From RFXV01 sp038150465 (lineage in GTDB: Bacteria > Bacteroidota > Bacteroidia > Flavobacteriales > Schleiferiaceae): 64,000 nt of DNA. Position 1 is the stretch's first letter, and each line of letters starts with the position of its first letter. The notes below the pieces were generated by a model. It ran no database searches, was not told where the DNA came from, and worked only from the letters and a program-made list of their open reading frames with translations. Shown here piece after piece: positions 52,308 to 61,244 of this stretch. Location: contig JAYOTP010000010.1 in the NCBI GenBank assembly GCA_038150465.1, forward strand, positions 1 to 64,000, in the 5' to 3' direction. The position numbers and the translations under genes were made by a program.

Positions 52308-52315
52308 ATGTCTAC

Positions 52316-52543
52316 ATGAATCGCAGGGCAACAGGCGTCCGCATGCTGAGGCGCTCAGAGTATAAGAATCGGTCGGTCATGTTGCTGCAGCTGCAGGAAC
52401 AGCATTATGCCGTGATCTGCAGCTTCCAGTTCCTGCAGTTATTTCCTCGAAACAAGCGGTATGAATTCCCAGATCGGTCAGCGGCCGAGGCCTTTTATGA
52501 AAGGGCAATGAAACGCATCCTCAGAAAACGATCTGCGGCCTGA
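52316..52543 (+). CDS. Small basic hypothetical protein
   Basis: Possible 75-residue protein from the ATG of MNRRATGVRMLRRSEYKNRS. It is basic, with a central LLQLQEQHYAVICSFQFLQL segment and an FPDRSAAEAFYERAMKRILR tail that reads like a real helical protein. The frame opens upstream inside the rplS terminator, which I do not count as coding. No family recognised. Nothing else occupies these bases and the opposite strand is not coding. It follows a terminator, so it would need its own promoter, which I cannot see. Confidence 0.42.
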   Translation: MNRRATGVRMLRRSEYKNRSVMLLQLQEQHYAVICSFQFLQLFPRNKRYEFPDRSAAEAFYERAMKRILRKRSAA

Positions 52544-52554
52544 TCAATTGTCGA

Positions 52555-54351
52555 TCACTGAGAGGTGATCACAAAGACGGTCCTGCGGTTCAAGGCTTTC
52601 CCTTCCTCTGTGTTGTTGTCCGCTGCAGGTCGGCTCTCCCCATAGCCTCGGTGCCGCATCTGCCCGGGATCGACCCCTTCCTCTATAAGATGCTCGTAGA
52701 CCTTGGTGGCTCTTCGGGAAGACAGATCGAGATTGGCAGAAGCGCTGCCCACTTCATCCGTGTGTCCCTGGATCTCCACATGCACATTCGGATGTTCCAC
52801 GAGGAAATCCCGGAATACCTGGAGGACGGCAAGTGAAGAGTGATTCAGCTCTGAGCTGTTGCTGGCAAAGTAGATGTCCCGAAGGCGGTATTCCCGATTC
52901 TTTTCCAGGGGAAGCACTTCCATATCGACCTGAACGGTGGATTCCTCATCGGGAGAAATGGTCTCCTTCGAAAGGAAGCGCGACTGGAAGGCAGATCCTT
53001 CCTGTTTGATGGTCAACAGATGTTCATCCACGGTCGAAAGGCGTACCGCTGCCGTGTAGCTACCGTCCAGTTCGTCGATACCAATGCGTTGCACCTCCTT
53101 TGTTTTCAGGTTGGTCAGTTCGAGTCGGGCGTCGACCTGGGGTGCTCCTGCCTCATCCGCTACGGTGCCCCGTATCAAAGCCACCTGTTCTGGGCGCGCG
53201 GCTGCGGGCATGTCAAAGGAGAAGATGTCGTAGTCTTTGCGCCCCCCTTTTCGCTTGGTTGAGAAGTAGGCCTTCTTTCCACTCAGGTCCACAAAAAGCC
53301 CCACATTGTTCGATTCGTTGTTGATCGGGTAGCCTATGTTCTTTGGTGCCTGCCAGTTGCCTTCACTTTGCCTGCTGTAGAAGATGTCGAAGCCGCCCAT
53401 GCCGGGGTGCCCATCGGAACTGAAGTAAAGGGTGCGGCTGTCCGAGTGCAGAAAAGGTGTTTTCTCATTTCCCTCCGTGTTGATGGCTCGTCCCAGATTC
53501 TCTGGTGCCGACCAGTCGCCATTTTGCAATCGATGGCATACATAGAGGTCAGTGCCTCCGTAGCCCCTTTTTCGATTGCTGGCAAAAAAGAGCAGGTCCC
53601 CATTGGCCGATACGGAGGGCTGAGATTCCCAGCTATCGGCTGAATTGATCGGAGCCGGAAGTGGGCGTAGGCTGCTCCAATCCGATCCGAACCTGCGGCT
53701 GTACCAAATGTCGCAGTTCAGATAGCCTGTATCGTTGGGCTGACAAATGGTGAAGAACAACTCGCTGTTGGCGGCTGTGATGCTCGGACCCCCTTCGTTG
53801 TATTGGCTGTTGAACGGACGGGGAAGCGCTTCGCCTGCCGGAAAACCGCGTTGTTGCCTTTGGCTCATGCTGAATTCCTCCACCAGCCGCATTCCACTTG
53901 CTGGTCCATTGTACTTGTTTCTCTTTCGTGACCTCCGGGTGAAAAAGAAAAGCTGCATGTCGGGCGAAATACACCCGAGGTATTCGTCTGCCGGAGTGGA
54001 TAGGCCAGCAACCGGTTTGGGGTCGTAGGGTACGGGATGGGCTTTGAGTTCTTCCACCACTTTGAATTCTTCGAGGATGTTCTCGGCCTCTTTGACCAAT
54101 GCAGCGTCCCGTTCTGCATGTGTGACGTAGGTTTCGAGCAACTCCCGTCCTCTCTTTTCTCTTTCCGTCTCCAACAACAAAATTCCGAGGTAGTAATAAA
54201 GGTCTGCCTTGTAGTCCGGGCAGATGCGGATCACCTGTTCCCACATCGCCTCTACACCATGGAGTTCTCCTTTCTTTAGGTAGAGTTCGCCAAGGAGATA
54301 GTGTCCGTGGGCATAAGAACGATCGAATCCCACCGACTTTTCCAAATACCG
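52555..54351 (-). CDS. PorE-like T9SS component: TPR, PD40 propeller, CRD and OmpA domains (5' end in gap)
   Basis: 598 visible residues; the N-terminus is lost in the gap. From the break: TPR-like helices (GHYLLGELYLKKGELHGVEA) over about the first 90 residues, then a PD40/WD40-like propeller with repeated blades (YFSSDGHPGMGGFDIFYS, LFFASNRKRGYGGTDLYV, AYFSTKRKGGRKDYDIFSF). A carboxypeptidase-regulatory-like beta domain follows (GTVADEAGAPQVDARLEL). It ends in an OmpA peptidoglycan-binding domain (IYFASNSSELNHSSLAVLQ, EIQGHTDEVGSASANLDLSS). This order is that of PorE, which anchors type IX secretion parts to peptidoglycan. Other Bacteroidota proteins share the architecture, so PorE is the best but not the only reading. 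Confidence 0.8.
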   Translation of the reverse strand, partial: RYLEKSVGFDRSYAHGHYLLGELYLKKGELHGVEAMWEQVIRICPDYKADLYYYLGILLLETEREKRGRELLETYVTHAERDAALVKEAENILEEFKVVEELKAHPVPYDPKPVAGLSTPADEYLGCISPDMQLFFFTRRSRKRNKYNGPASGMRLVEEFSMSQRQQRGFPAGEALPRPFNSQYNEGGPSITAANSELFFTICQPNDTGYLNCDIWYSRRFGSDWSSLRPLPAPINSADSWESQPSVSANGDLLFFASNRKRGYGGTDLYVCHRLQNGDWSAPENLGRAINTEGNEKTPFLHSDSRTLYFSSDGHPGMGGFDIFYSRQSEGNWQAPKNIGYPINNESNNVGLFVDLSGKKAYFSTKRKGGRKDYDIFSFDMPAAARPEQVALIRGTVADEAGAPQVDARLELTNLKTKEVQRIGIDELDGSYTAAVRLSTVDEHLLTIKQEGSAFQSRFLSKETISPDEESTVQVDMEVLPLEKNREYRLRDIYFASNSSELNHSSLAVLQVFRDFLVEHPNVHVEIQGHTDEVGSASANLDLSSRRATKVYEHLIEEGVDPGQMRHRGYGESRPAADNNTEEGKALNRRTVFVITSQ

Positions 54352-54451
54352 NNNNNNNNNNNNNNNNNNNNNNNNNNNNNNNNNNNNNNNNNNNNNNNNN
54401 NNNNNNNNNNNNNNNNNNNNNNNNNNNNNNNNNNNNNNNNNNNNNNNNNNN
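54352..54451. other. Scaffold gap of 100 N between the PorE-like and DAACS genes
   Basis: Exactly 100 N. Unlike gap 1 the two flanks share no repeated sequence, so real sequence is missing, and its size is unknown. It should hold the symporter's last helix and tail and the start of the PorE-like protein. One frame happens to run through the N block, but that is not a real fusion. Confidence 0.9.
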
Positions 54452-55752
54452 ACGGGAAAGATCAAGGCGATCCATGCCGGGTTGAGTCCGACGGAATCCA
54501 GTACGATGATCAGCATGATCAGGCCTGCGCTCGGTACGGCAGCAGAACCAATAGAGGCCAGGGTAGCCATTAAAACAATGGTCGCTTGTTGCGCCAGGCT
54601 GAGGTCGATCAGATGGAATTGAGCCAGAAAGACCACGGCCACGGCCTGATAGAAACTGGTACCGTCCATATTGACGGTCGCGCCAATGGGGAGAACGAAT
54701 GAAGATATCTTCTTGGGGATCTTCAAATGGTCGTTGACCACTTCCATGGTGACTGGAAGCGTAGCTGCACTGCTGCTGGTGGAAAAAGCCAGGAACTGGG
54801 CCGGGCTGATGTTCTTGAAAAAACGCACATAGCCCATCTGCGGATGGATCAGACGAACGATCAGCGGATAGATGACAAAGACCAAAAGGGCAAGGCCCAA
54901 AACAACGGTGATGGAATACCAACCAAGAGCCTGCAGAACTTCCAGCAATGCCGCGGGGTCGTCTCCGGCCATCTCCACGAGCTTGCCGGCCATTAGAGCA
55001 AAGACAAAGAACGGAGCCGCCTTCATCACCAGATCGACCATTTTCAAAAAGATCTCATTGCCTGCCGAACAGAACTGGACCATACCCTTCACTTTGTCTG
55101 CGGGCAGGGAGATCATGGTCATGCCGAGGAAGAGGGCGAAAAAGATCACCTGCAGCATCAGACTGTCTCCAAAACTCTTGAAGATATTGGAGGGCACCAT
55201 ATCCACGAGAAACTGCAAGGGCCCGGCATCCCGGTTGTCTTGAGCGGCGGACATCTTGGAGCGTGTAAAGTCATCTGAACGCACTTTGTCCAGACGCTGT
55301 TGGGCTTCCATTTTCAAATGGGCGTATTGCGGATCGTTCAGGTAATCTTTACCGTCTTTGATCGCTCCTCCTTGTTGGCCTGCCCAGAGTTCGTAGCTGA
55401 TGCGATTGGCAACGCGCTGTTCCATGGCCACCCGCTCGCCAGGCTTCAGACCATTGACAAGCAGCAGTCCAAGGCCGACCGCCAAGGTGGTGGTGATCAG
55501 ATACAGCCCGAGGGTCTTCAGTCCCATTCTCCCGAGGGTCGTGGTATCGTTCAGAGAGACGATGCCCATGATGATGGAGAACAAGACCAGGGGAATGGCG
55601 ATCAACTTCAAAAGGTTGATGAAGATCTGCCCGAACGGAGCGATGAAGTCTGTGGTGAACGAGCCGATACCAAGGGAAATAGAGGCCAGGGCCCAACCGA
55701 CACCGAGCACTAAACCGATGATGATCTTCCAGTGGAGCGCAAGAGATTTCAT
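54452..55752 (-). CDS. Dicarboxylate/amino acid:cation symporter (DAACS), 3' end in gap
   Basis: 433 visible residues of the glutamate-transporter fold. The first helices, FIAPFGQIFINLLKLIAIPL and VLFSIIMGIVSLNDTTTLGR, are followed by the HP1 serine-rich loop FLAFSTSSSAATLPVTMEVV, the TM7 motif PIGATVNMDGTSFYQAVAVV and the HP2 region SIGSAAVPSAGLIMLIIVLD. A hydrophilic insert of about 80 residues after helix 3 is seen in several family members. It imports glutamate, aspartate or C4-dicarboxylates with Na+ or H+. Its start overlaps the aroC stop (ATGA). The final helix is missing in the gap. Confidence 0.9.
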
Positions 55753-56816
55753 AGGCGATCGGTCTTAGAGATAAGGTAGAGGTCGGCCAATGTGAAGAGT
55801 GTGAGCGCTTCGACGATGGGCACGGCACGTGGAACCACACAGGGGTCATGTCTTCCTTTGGCTTCAAGTTGGACCACCTGTCCGCTGCTGTCGATGGTTT
55901 GTTGGCTTTTTCCAATGGTGGAGGTCGGTTTGAACGCCACCCGGAATTCGATGGGTGCGCCGGTCGACAGCCCACCAAGACTTCCTCCAGCATGGTTACT
56001 GATCGGTTCGCCTTTGGCGTCGTAGGTGTCGTTGTGGGTGCTTCCGAACATGCTGGCTGCCTGGAATCCAGAACCGAATTCCACGCCCTTCACAGCGTTG
56101 AGACTGAACAATGCGGCGCCAAGGCGCGCCGGCAGTTTTCCAAACACCGGCTCGCCCAGACCCGCAGGTGCCGCTGTGACCACACAGCGGATGGCGCCGC
56201 CCACGGAATCGCCTTTTTTCTTGGTGCGCTCGATGAGCTCCTGCATCTTTTGAGCAGTTGCTTCATCCGGACAGCGTACCGAATGGGCTTCGACCTTAGC
56301 CGCGTCGGGCGTGGTGGAAAGAGCAGGAGCATGGATCGTTCCCACCTGATCCACATAGGCGATGCATTTCAGTGTGCTGGGCAAGAGATGACGTGCAATG
56401 GCCCCAGCGACCACCCAATTGGCCGTTTCCCGGGCCGAACTTCTTCCGCCACCGCGCGGATCACGGATACCGTACTTTTCCTGATAGGTTCGATCGGCAT
56501 GACCGGGTCTGTACACATCCTGCATCTTGTCGTAGTCCTGAGACCGGGCATCTTTATTGGCGATGCGGAAGGCAAGTGGACTGCCGGTCGTCTTTCCTTG
56601 CCAGAGGCCGCTCAGCCATTCTACCTGATCGGATTCACTCCGGGCCGTGGTCAGCTTGGATTGTCCAGGCTTTCTTCTGCTCAGTTCGAATGCAACGGCT
56701 TCTGTATCGATCTCAACTCCGGCGGGCAGTCCGTCGATGATCCCACCGATCGAGTTTCCATGTGACTCTCCAAAAGTGGTGAGCCGAAGATGACTGCCGA
56801 GGGTGTTGCCTGCCAT
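55749..56816 (-). CDS. aroC: Chorismate synthase
   Basis: 355 residues from the ATG of MAGNTLGSHLRLTTFGESHG; the open frame upstream crosses the promoter region. Active-site and FMN-binding motifs: TFGESHG, DPRGGGRSSARET and KGVEFGSGF. It forms chorismate from EPSP in the shikimate pathway. It overlaps the downstream DAACS symporter by ATGA, an unusual functional pairing, and is divergent from hutI. Confidence 0.96.
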   Translation of the reverse strand: MAGNTLGSHLRLTTFGESHGNSIGGIIDGLPAGVEIDTEAVAFELSRRKPGQSKLTTARSESDQVEWLSGLWQGKTTGSPLAFRIANKDARSQDYDKMQDVYRPGHADRTYQEKYGIRDPRGGGRSSARETANWVVAGAIARHLLPSTLKCIAYVDQVGTIHAPALSTTPDAAKVEAHSVRCPDEATAQKMQELIERTKKKGDSVGGAIRCVVTAAPAGLGEPVFGKLPARLGAALFSLNAVKGVEFGSGFQAASMFGSTHNDTYDAKGEPISNHAGGSLGGLSTGAPIEFRVAFKPTSTIGKSQQTIDSSGQVVQLEAKGRHDPCVVPRAVPIVEALTLFTLADLYLISKTDRL

Positions 56817-56821
56817 GGACA

Positions 56822-56829
56822 CAAATATA
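56822..56829 (-). promoter_or_regulatory. Candidate -7 box of aroC
   Basis: TATATTTG on the minus strand, an exact match to TAnnTTTG, ends 5 bases before the aroC ATG. Transcription would start at or next to the start codon, implying a leaderless mRNA. Confidence 0.5.
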
Positions 56830-56887
56830 ACCACCCGCTGAAGGGGATCGGACCGAATGATCTGTTGGTCCTGGCCGATAAATATTC

Positions 56888-56919
56888 TTGCTTCGTGGCT
56901 CATGCTCTTTGTAGCTTCG
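56888..56919 (+). promoter_or_regulatory. Candidate promoter of hutI
   Basis: TTG at 56888-56890, a 21-base spacer and TAGCTTCG at 56912-56919 (one mismatch), 4 bases before the hutI ATG. As for aroC, this predicts a near-leaderless transcript. Confidence 0.5.
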
Positions 56920-56923
56920 CCTC

Positions 56924-58174
56924 ATGCGCACTTTATTCACCCGGATCTCCGGACTTGCCGGATGCTGGGACTCGCCTCCCGCATTGCTCAAAGGATCTGA
57001 AATGGCAGATATCCCGATCCTGCGGGATGCCTGGTTGTGTACCGAAGGTCCATCGATTCATTCGTTCGGTCTTATGGACGAACTGGATGAGGAACTCAGG
57101 AACAGTTGTGACGAGTGGATCGATCTGAATGGCCAATGGGTGCTGCCCGCCTTTGTGGATTCGCATACACATATCGTCTTTGCCCGAACCCGTGAGCGTG
57201 AATTCGTCCATCGGATCTCCGGACTGAGCTACGAGGAGATCGCACGGCAGGGCGGCGGGATCCTCAACTCGGCCAAGGTGCTGCGTGAAACTCCGGAAGA
57301 CGAACTGTTCGCCTCGGCCATGGAGCGTCTGACCGAGATGATCGGAACGGGTACAGCTGCGGTGGAGATCAAAAGTGGGTACGGGCTGAGCATGGAGTCG
57401 GAATTGAAGATGCTGCGGGTCATCAAGTCCATCGAACGGTTTTCACCCATTCCCATTCGCGCGACATTCCTTGGAGCGCATGCCATTCCGTCCGAATTCA
57501 AGAACGACCGAAGCGGCTACATCGATCAGCTGATCGGAGAAATGCTTCCGGTCATCGCTGACGAAGAACTGGCAGATTTCATGGATGTCTTTTGCGATCG
57601 TGGTTTTTTCACTCAGGAAGAGACAGAACGATTGCTTGAGGCCGGTGCCCAATATGGATTGAGGCCAAAGATCCATGCGAATGAATTGGATTTTTCCGGT
57701 GGCATTCAGGCGGGCGTGAAATACGGAGCCTTGTCGGTGGATCATCTTGAATGCACGGGGGATGAAGAGATCAGCCTGCTCCTGAAGTCCGAAACCATGC
57801 CTACCTTACTTCCTTCCACAGCCTTTTTCCTGGGAATGGAGGATCCGCCTGCCCGAAAAATGATCGACAGTGGGTTGCCATTGGCTCTGGCCAGTGATCA
57901 CAATCCGGGCAGTTCTCCCTCGGGCAGCATGCCCTTTGTTTGGAGTCTGGCCTGCATCCGACTAAAAATGAAGCCTGAGGAGGCTTTGGCGGCTGCGACA
58001 TTGAACAGTGCCTATGCGATGGGCATGGAGGAGGAATTGGGAAGCATCAGTCCGGGCAAGCGGGCCAGCTTTCTGATCACCCGTCCTGCCGATGAGCTTG
58101 CCTATTTCCCTTATGCCTTTGCAACGGACTGGATCGAATCCGTATGGATCGATGGCGTTCCGGTAGAAAACTAA
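56924..58174 (+). CDS. hutI: Imidazolonepropionase HutI
   Basis: 416 residues of the amidohydrolase superfamily. Metal-site HxH is in AFVDSHTHIVFARTRERE; the substrate region AVEIKSGYGLSMESELKML and the later metal ligands in SVDHLECTG and ALASDHNPGSSPSGSMPFVW are HutI-specific. It opens the imidazolone ring to N-formimino-glutamate in histidine breakdown. It is followed 19 bases later by ftcD, which uses its product. hutH and hutU are not in the window. Confidence 0.95.
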   Translation: MRTLFTRISGLAGCWDSPPALLKGSEMADIPILRDAWLCTEGPSIHSFGLMDELDEELRNSCDEWIDLNGQWVLPAFVDSHTHIVFARTREREFVHRISGLSYEEIARQGGGILNSAKVLRETPEDELFASAMERLTEMIGTGTAAVEIKSGYGLSMESELKMLRVIKSIERFSPIPIRATFLGAHAIPSEFKNDRSGYIDQLIGEMLPVIADEELADFMDVFCDRGFFTQEETERLLEAGAQYGLRPKIHANELDFSGGIQAGVKYGALSVDHLECTGDEEISLLLKSETMPTLLPSTAFFLGMEDPPARKMIDSGLPLALASDHNPGSSPSGSMPFVWSLACIRLKMKPEEALAAATLNSAYAMGMEEELGSISPGKRASFLITRPADELAYFPYAFATDWIESVWIDGVPVEN

Positions 58175-58193
58175 AAATCAAAATCCCCAAGCT

Positions 58194-59882
58194 TTGAAAA
58201 AGATCCTCGAATGTGTCCCGAACATCAGTGAAGGACGAGATGCGGCAAAGATCCAGACGATTGCCTCTGTTGTCGATGAGGTGGAAGGAGTGGAATTGTT
58301 GGACATCGATCCGGGCAAGGCCACGAACCGCACGGTCATCACTTTTGCAGGCGATCCGGATGCCGTCATCGAAGCGGCTTTCCGCCTCGTGAAAAAGGCG
58401 TCAGAGTTGATCGATATGAGTCGGCACAGCGGCGCCCATCCACGAATGGGGGCCACCGATGTATGTCCATTGGTGCCGGTGGCGAATATGGAGATGGAGG
58501 AGGTGCAGGCCTACGCCCGTAAGCTGGGCAAGCGCATAGGAGATGAGCTGGGCATCCCCATTTACCTCTACGAAAATGCAGCCCTTACAGAAGAGCGGAA
58601 GAATTTGGCGAACTGCCGTTCGGGCGAGTACGAGGGCCTGGAGCGAAAGTTTCAGGATCCAAACTGGCAGCCGGATCATGGAAAGGCCGATTGGGGGCTG
58701 GCCAAACGCACGGGTGCCACAGCTGTGGGTGCACGTGACTTTCTGGTCGCATACAATGTCAATCTGAACACAACGAGTACCCGGCGCGCGAACGCCATTG
58801 CCTTTGATATCCGCGAGCGGGGAAGGGTCATGCGTGAAGGGAATTCCCTGACGGGAGCCATCGTCAAGGACGAACAGGGCAACCCGCGGCACATACCAGG
58901 GAAGCTCAAATCAGTGAAGGGCATCGGATGGTACATCGAGGAATACGGGATCGCACAGATCTCCTACAACCTCACCAATATTTCCATTGCCTCCATGCAC
59001 GAGACTTTTGAACAGACCTGCATCTCCGCAGAGTCAAGGGGGTTGCGGGTAACGGGATCGGAGCTCGTAGGTCTTGTTCCCTTGCAGGCCATGCTGGACG
59101 CCGGCATCCACTACCTCAGGAAACAAAAGCGCTCCATTGGTATACCGGAGAGCGAGATCATCAAGATCGCTGTCAAGAGCCTCGGACTGGATGAATTGGC
59201 ACCTTTCGACCCCAGTCAGAAGATCATCGAATACAAGTTGAAGGAAGGCAAGAGCGATCCGCTTCTCGAGATGTCGCTGCGCGCCTTTGCAGATGAAACC
59301 GCGTCGGAATCACCAGCTCCTGGCGGAGGATCCATCAGCGCATATGCCGGAGCATTGGGTGTCAGTCTGGGAACCATGGTGGCCAACCTTTCTGCGCACA
59401 AGAGAGGGTGGGACGACAGATGGAACGAATTCTCAGATTGGGCCGAACGGGGAATGGCTTTGCAAAAGCGCTTACTCGAATTGGTGGATGAGGATACGCG
59501 TGCCTTCAACCGGATCATGGCGGCCTTTGGCCTGCCAAAGTCGAGCGAAGAGGAGAAAAACGCACGGACCGAGGCGATCCGTTCGGCGACTCAGGAGGCC
59601 ATTGAGGTTCCTTTCTCAGTGATGAAGATCTGTTTGGAAAGTATGGAGGTCATGCATCAGATGGCAGAGATCGGCAATCCGAATTCGGTGACAGATGCCG
59701 CTGTAGGTGCCTTGTGTGCGCGAACTGGTGTAGAAGGTGCGTTCCTGAATGTGCGGGTGAACTGCAAGGATTTCGATGATGCGGCCTATGTGGCACAGAT
59801 CAAGGAAAAAGGAAAGCAGATCCTCAGCGAAGCCAAGAAGATGGAAGCAGAGGTGCTGGCCATCTGCGACGCGAAGCTCTAA
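58194..59882 (+). CDS. ftcD: Bifunctional glutamate formimidoyltransferase / formimino-THF cyclodeaminase
   Basis: 562 residues from a TTG giving MKKILECVPNISEGRDAAKI, the usual family N-terminus. The formimidoyltransferase domains (1 to about 330) contain VELLDIDPGKATNRTV, SRHSGAHPRMGATDVCPLV and GVGARDFLVAYN-like segments. The cyclodeaminase domain (about 350-562) contains PAPGGGSISAYAGALG. It moves the formimino group from histidine-derived formiminoglutamate to THF and releases ammonia. The fused form is typical of Bacteroidota. It ends tail-to-tail with rimO, overlapping by 4 bases. Confidence 0.95.
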   Translation: MKKILECVPNISEGRDAAKIQTIASVVDEVEGVELLDIDPGKATNRTVITFAGDPDAVIEAAFRLVKKASELIDMSRHSGAHPRMGATDVCPLVPVANMEMEEVQAYARKLGKRIGDELGIPIYLYENAALTEERKNLANCRSGEYEGLERKFQDPNWQPDHGKADWGLAKRTGATAVGARDFLVAYNVNLNTTSTRRANAIAFDIRERGRVMREGNSLTGAIVKDEQGNPRHIPGKLKSVKGIGWYIEEYGIAQISYNLTNISIASMHETFEQTCISAESRGLRVTGSELVGLVPLQAMLDAGIHYLRKQKRSIGIPESEIIKIAVKSLGLDELAPFDPSQKIIEYKLKEGKSDPLLEMSLRAFADETASESPAPGGGSISAYAGALGVSLGTMVANLSAHKRGWDDRWNEFSDWAERGMALQKRLLELVDEDTRAFNRIMAAFGLPKSSEEEKNARTEAIRSATQEAIEVPFSVMKICLESMEVMHQMAEIGNPNSVTDAAVGALCARTGVEGAFLNVRVNCKDFDDAAYVAQIKEKGKQILSEAKKMEAEVLAICDAKL

Positions 59883-61183
59883 AGCAAGCGTCCCTGCAGG
59901 TCGTATTCTGTTGCGGAGGTGATCTTAACACGACAAAAGTCGCCCACCCGCAAATGAGCATCCCCGGATCGGATGGCCACCTCATTGTCCACTTCCGGGC
60001 TGTCAAACTCCGTTCGGCCAATGAATTGCCCGCCTTCAAAGCGGTCGACAAGTACCTTTAATTCTCTGCCAATGAGCCCTGCGTTGGATTCAGCTGAGAT
60101 ATCGCGCTGAATATCCATTATCCGACGGGCACGTTCCTCTTTGACCTCCTGCGGCACATCATCCTCCAGGCTGAAGGCATGGGTGTCCTCTTCGTGGCTG
60201 TAAGTGAAACAGCCCAGGCGTTCGAATCGACTTTCCCGGACCCAATCACAAAGTATTTCAAAATCATCTTCCGTCTCTCCGGGATAGCCGGTGATGAGTG
60301 TGGTTCGAATCGCAATACCGGGAACCTCCTGTCGAATGGTCTTCAAAAGCGAATCTGTTTTGGCCTTGGTGGTTCCGCGTCTCATTGATTTGAGCACCGG
60401 ATCCGCAATGTGCTGCAGGGGAATGTCGATATAGGTGCAGATCTTGGGTTCCTCCCGGATGAGTTGAAGCACGTCCAATGGGAAACCGGTTGGGAAGAGA
60501 TAGTGCAGGCGGATCCACTCGATGCCTTCTACCTCTACCAGTTTGCGAAGCAGATCAGCAAGCGCTCTTTTCCTGTAGAGGTCCAGGCCGTAGTAGGTCA
60601 GATCCTGGGCGATCAGAATGAGTTCACGTACGCCCTGGCTCGCGAGTTTGCCAGCCTGTTCTACCAGATCTTCAATGGGGGTGGACCGATGCCCGCCGCG
60701 CATGAGTGGGATGGCGCAGAATGAACATGGACGATCGCAGCCCTCGGAGATCTTCAAATAAGCATAGTGTGCCGGTGTGGTCAGTATGCGCTCGCCGAGC
60801 AGCTCCTTTTTATAGTCTGCCCCAAGGGTTTTCAGCAGTCGTGGCAGCTCTCGTGTTCCGTACCAATCGTCAATATCCGGGATCTCTTGTCGCAGATCCT
60901 CTTTGTAACGCTCGGACAGGCAGCCCGTTACATAGACTTTTTCTACCTGGCCTTCCTCCTTGAGTCGAGCGTAATCGAGAATGGTGTCGATCGATTCTTG
61001 TTTGGCATTATCGATGAATCCACAGGTGTTGATCACCACGACCTCACCACTCTGTCCCTCGTGTTCGACATCACGCCCGTTTGCGCGCAGCTGGCCCATG
61101 AGTACTTCGGAGTCAAAAAGATTCTTGGAACACCCGAGGGTGACCAAATTGATCTTCTTCCGATGCAAGCTCTTGGTCTTCAT
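59879..61183 (-). CDS. rimO: Ribosomal protein S12 methylthiotransferase RimO
   Basis: 434 residues. An N-terminal UPF0004 domain with three Fe-S cysteines (LVTLGCSKNLFDSE, VINTCGFIDNAK, VYVTGCLSERY) is followed by a radical SAM domain with CxxxCxxC (EGCDRPCSFCAIPLMRG) and a C-terminal TRAM domain. Motifs such as SCDRPCSF-type and IDIPLQHIAD fit RimO rather than MiaB. It adds a methylthio group to an aspartate of uS12. Upstream, on the same strand, lies the ribosomal protein operon rpsF-rpsR-rplI, separated by a terminator. Confidence 0.93.
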   Translation of the reverse strand: MKTKSLHRKKINLVTLGCSKNLFDSEVLMGQLRANGRDVEHEGQSGEVVVINTCGFIDNAKQESIDTILDYARLKEEGQVEKVYVTGCLSERYKEDLRQEIPDIDDWYGTRELPRLLKTLGADYKKELLGERILTTPAHYAYLKISEGCDRPCSFCAIPLMRGGHRSTPIEDLVEQAGKLASQGVRELILIAQDLTYYGLDLYRKRALADLLRKLVEVEGIEWIRLHYLFPTGFPLDVLQLIREEPKICTYIDIPLQHIADPVLKSMRRGTTKAKTDSLLKTIRQEVPGIAIRTTLITGYPGETEDDFEILCDWVRESRFERLGCFTYSHEEDTHAFSLEDDVPQEVKEERARRIMDIQRDISAESNAGLIGRELKVLVDRFEGGQFIGRTEFDSPEVDNEVAIRSGDAHLRVGDFCRVKITSATEYDLQGRLL

Positions 61184-61192
61184 AATGGGGAC

Positions 61193-61223
61193 AAAAAAAG
61201 CCCATCAAAAGTATTGACGGGCT
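61193..61223 (-). terminator. Intrinsic terminator after rplI
   Basis: On the minus strand AGCCCGTCAA, a loop and TTGATGGGCT with one G-T pair are followed by seven T, about 20 bases after the rplI stop. It separates the ribosomal operon from rimO. Confidence 0.88.
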
Positions 61224-61244
61224 GTTCTGTTTTTTGGATTGGGA

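Noticed and set aside
52555..55752. A 1065-codon symporter-OmpA fusion protein
   Set aside because: The frame passes through 100 N; both halves are complete families missing the ends that should lie in the gap.
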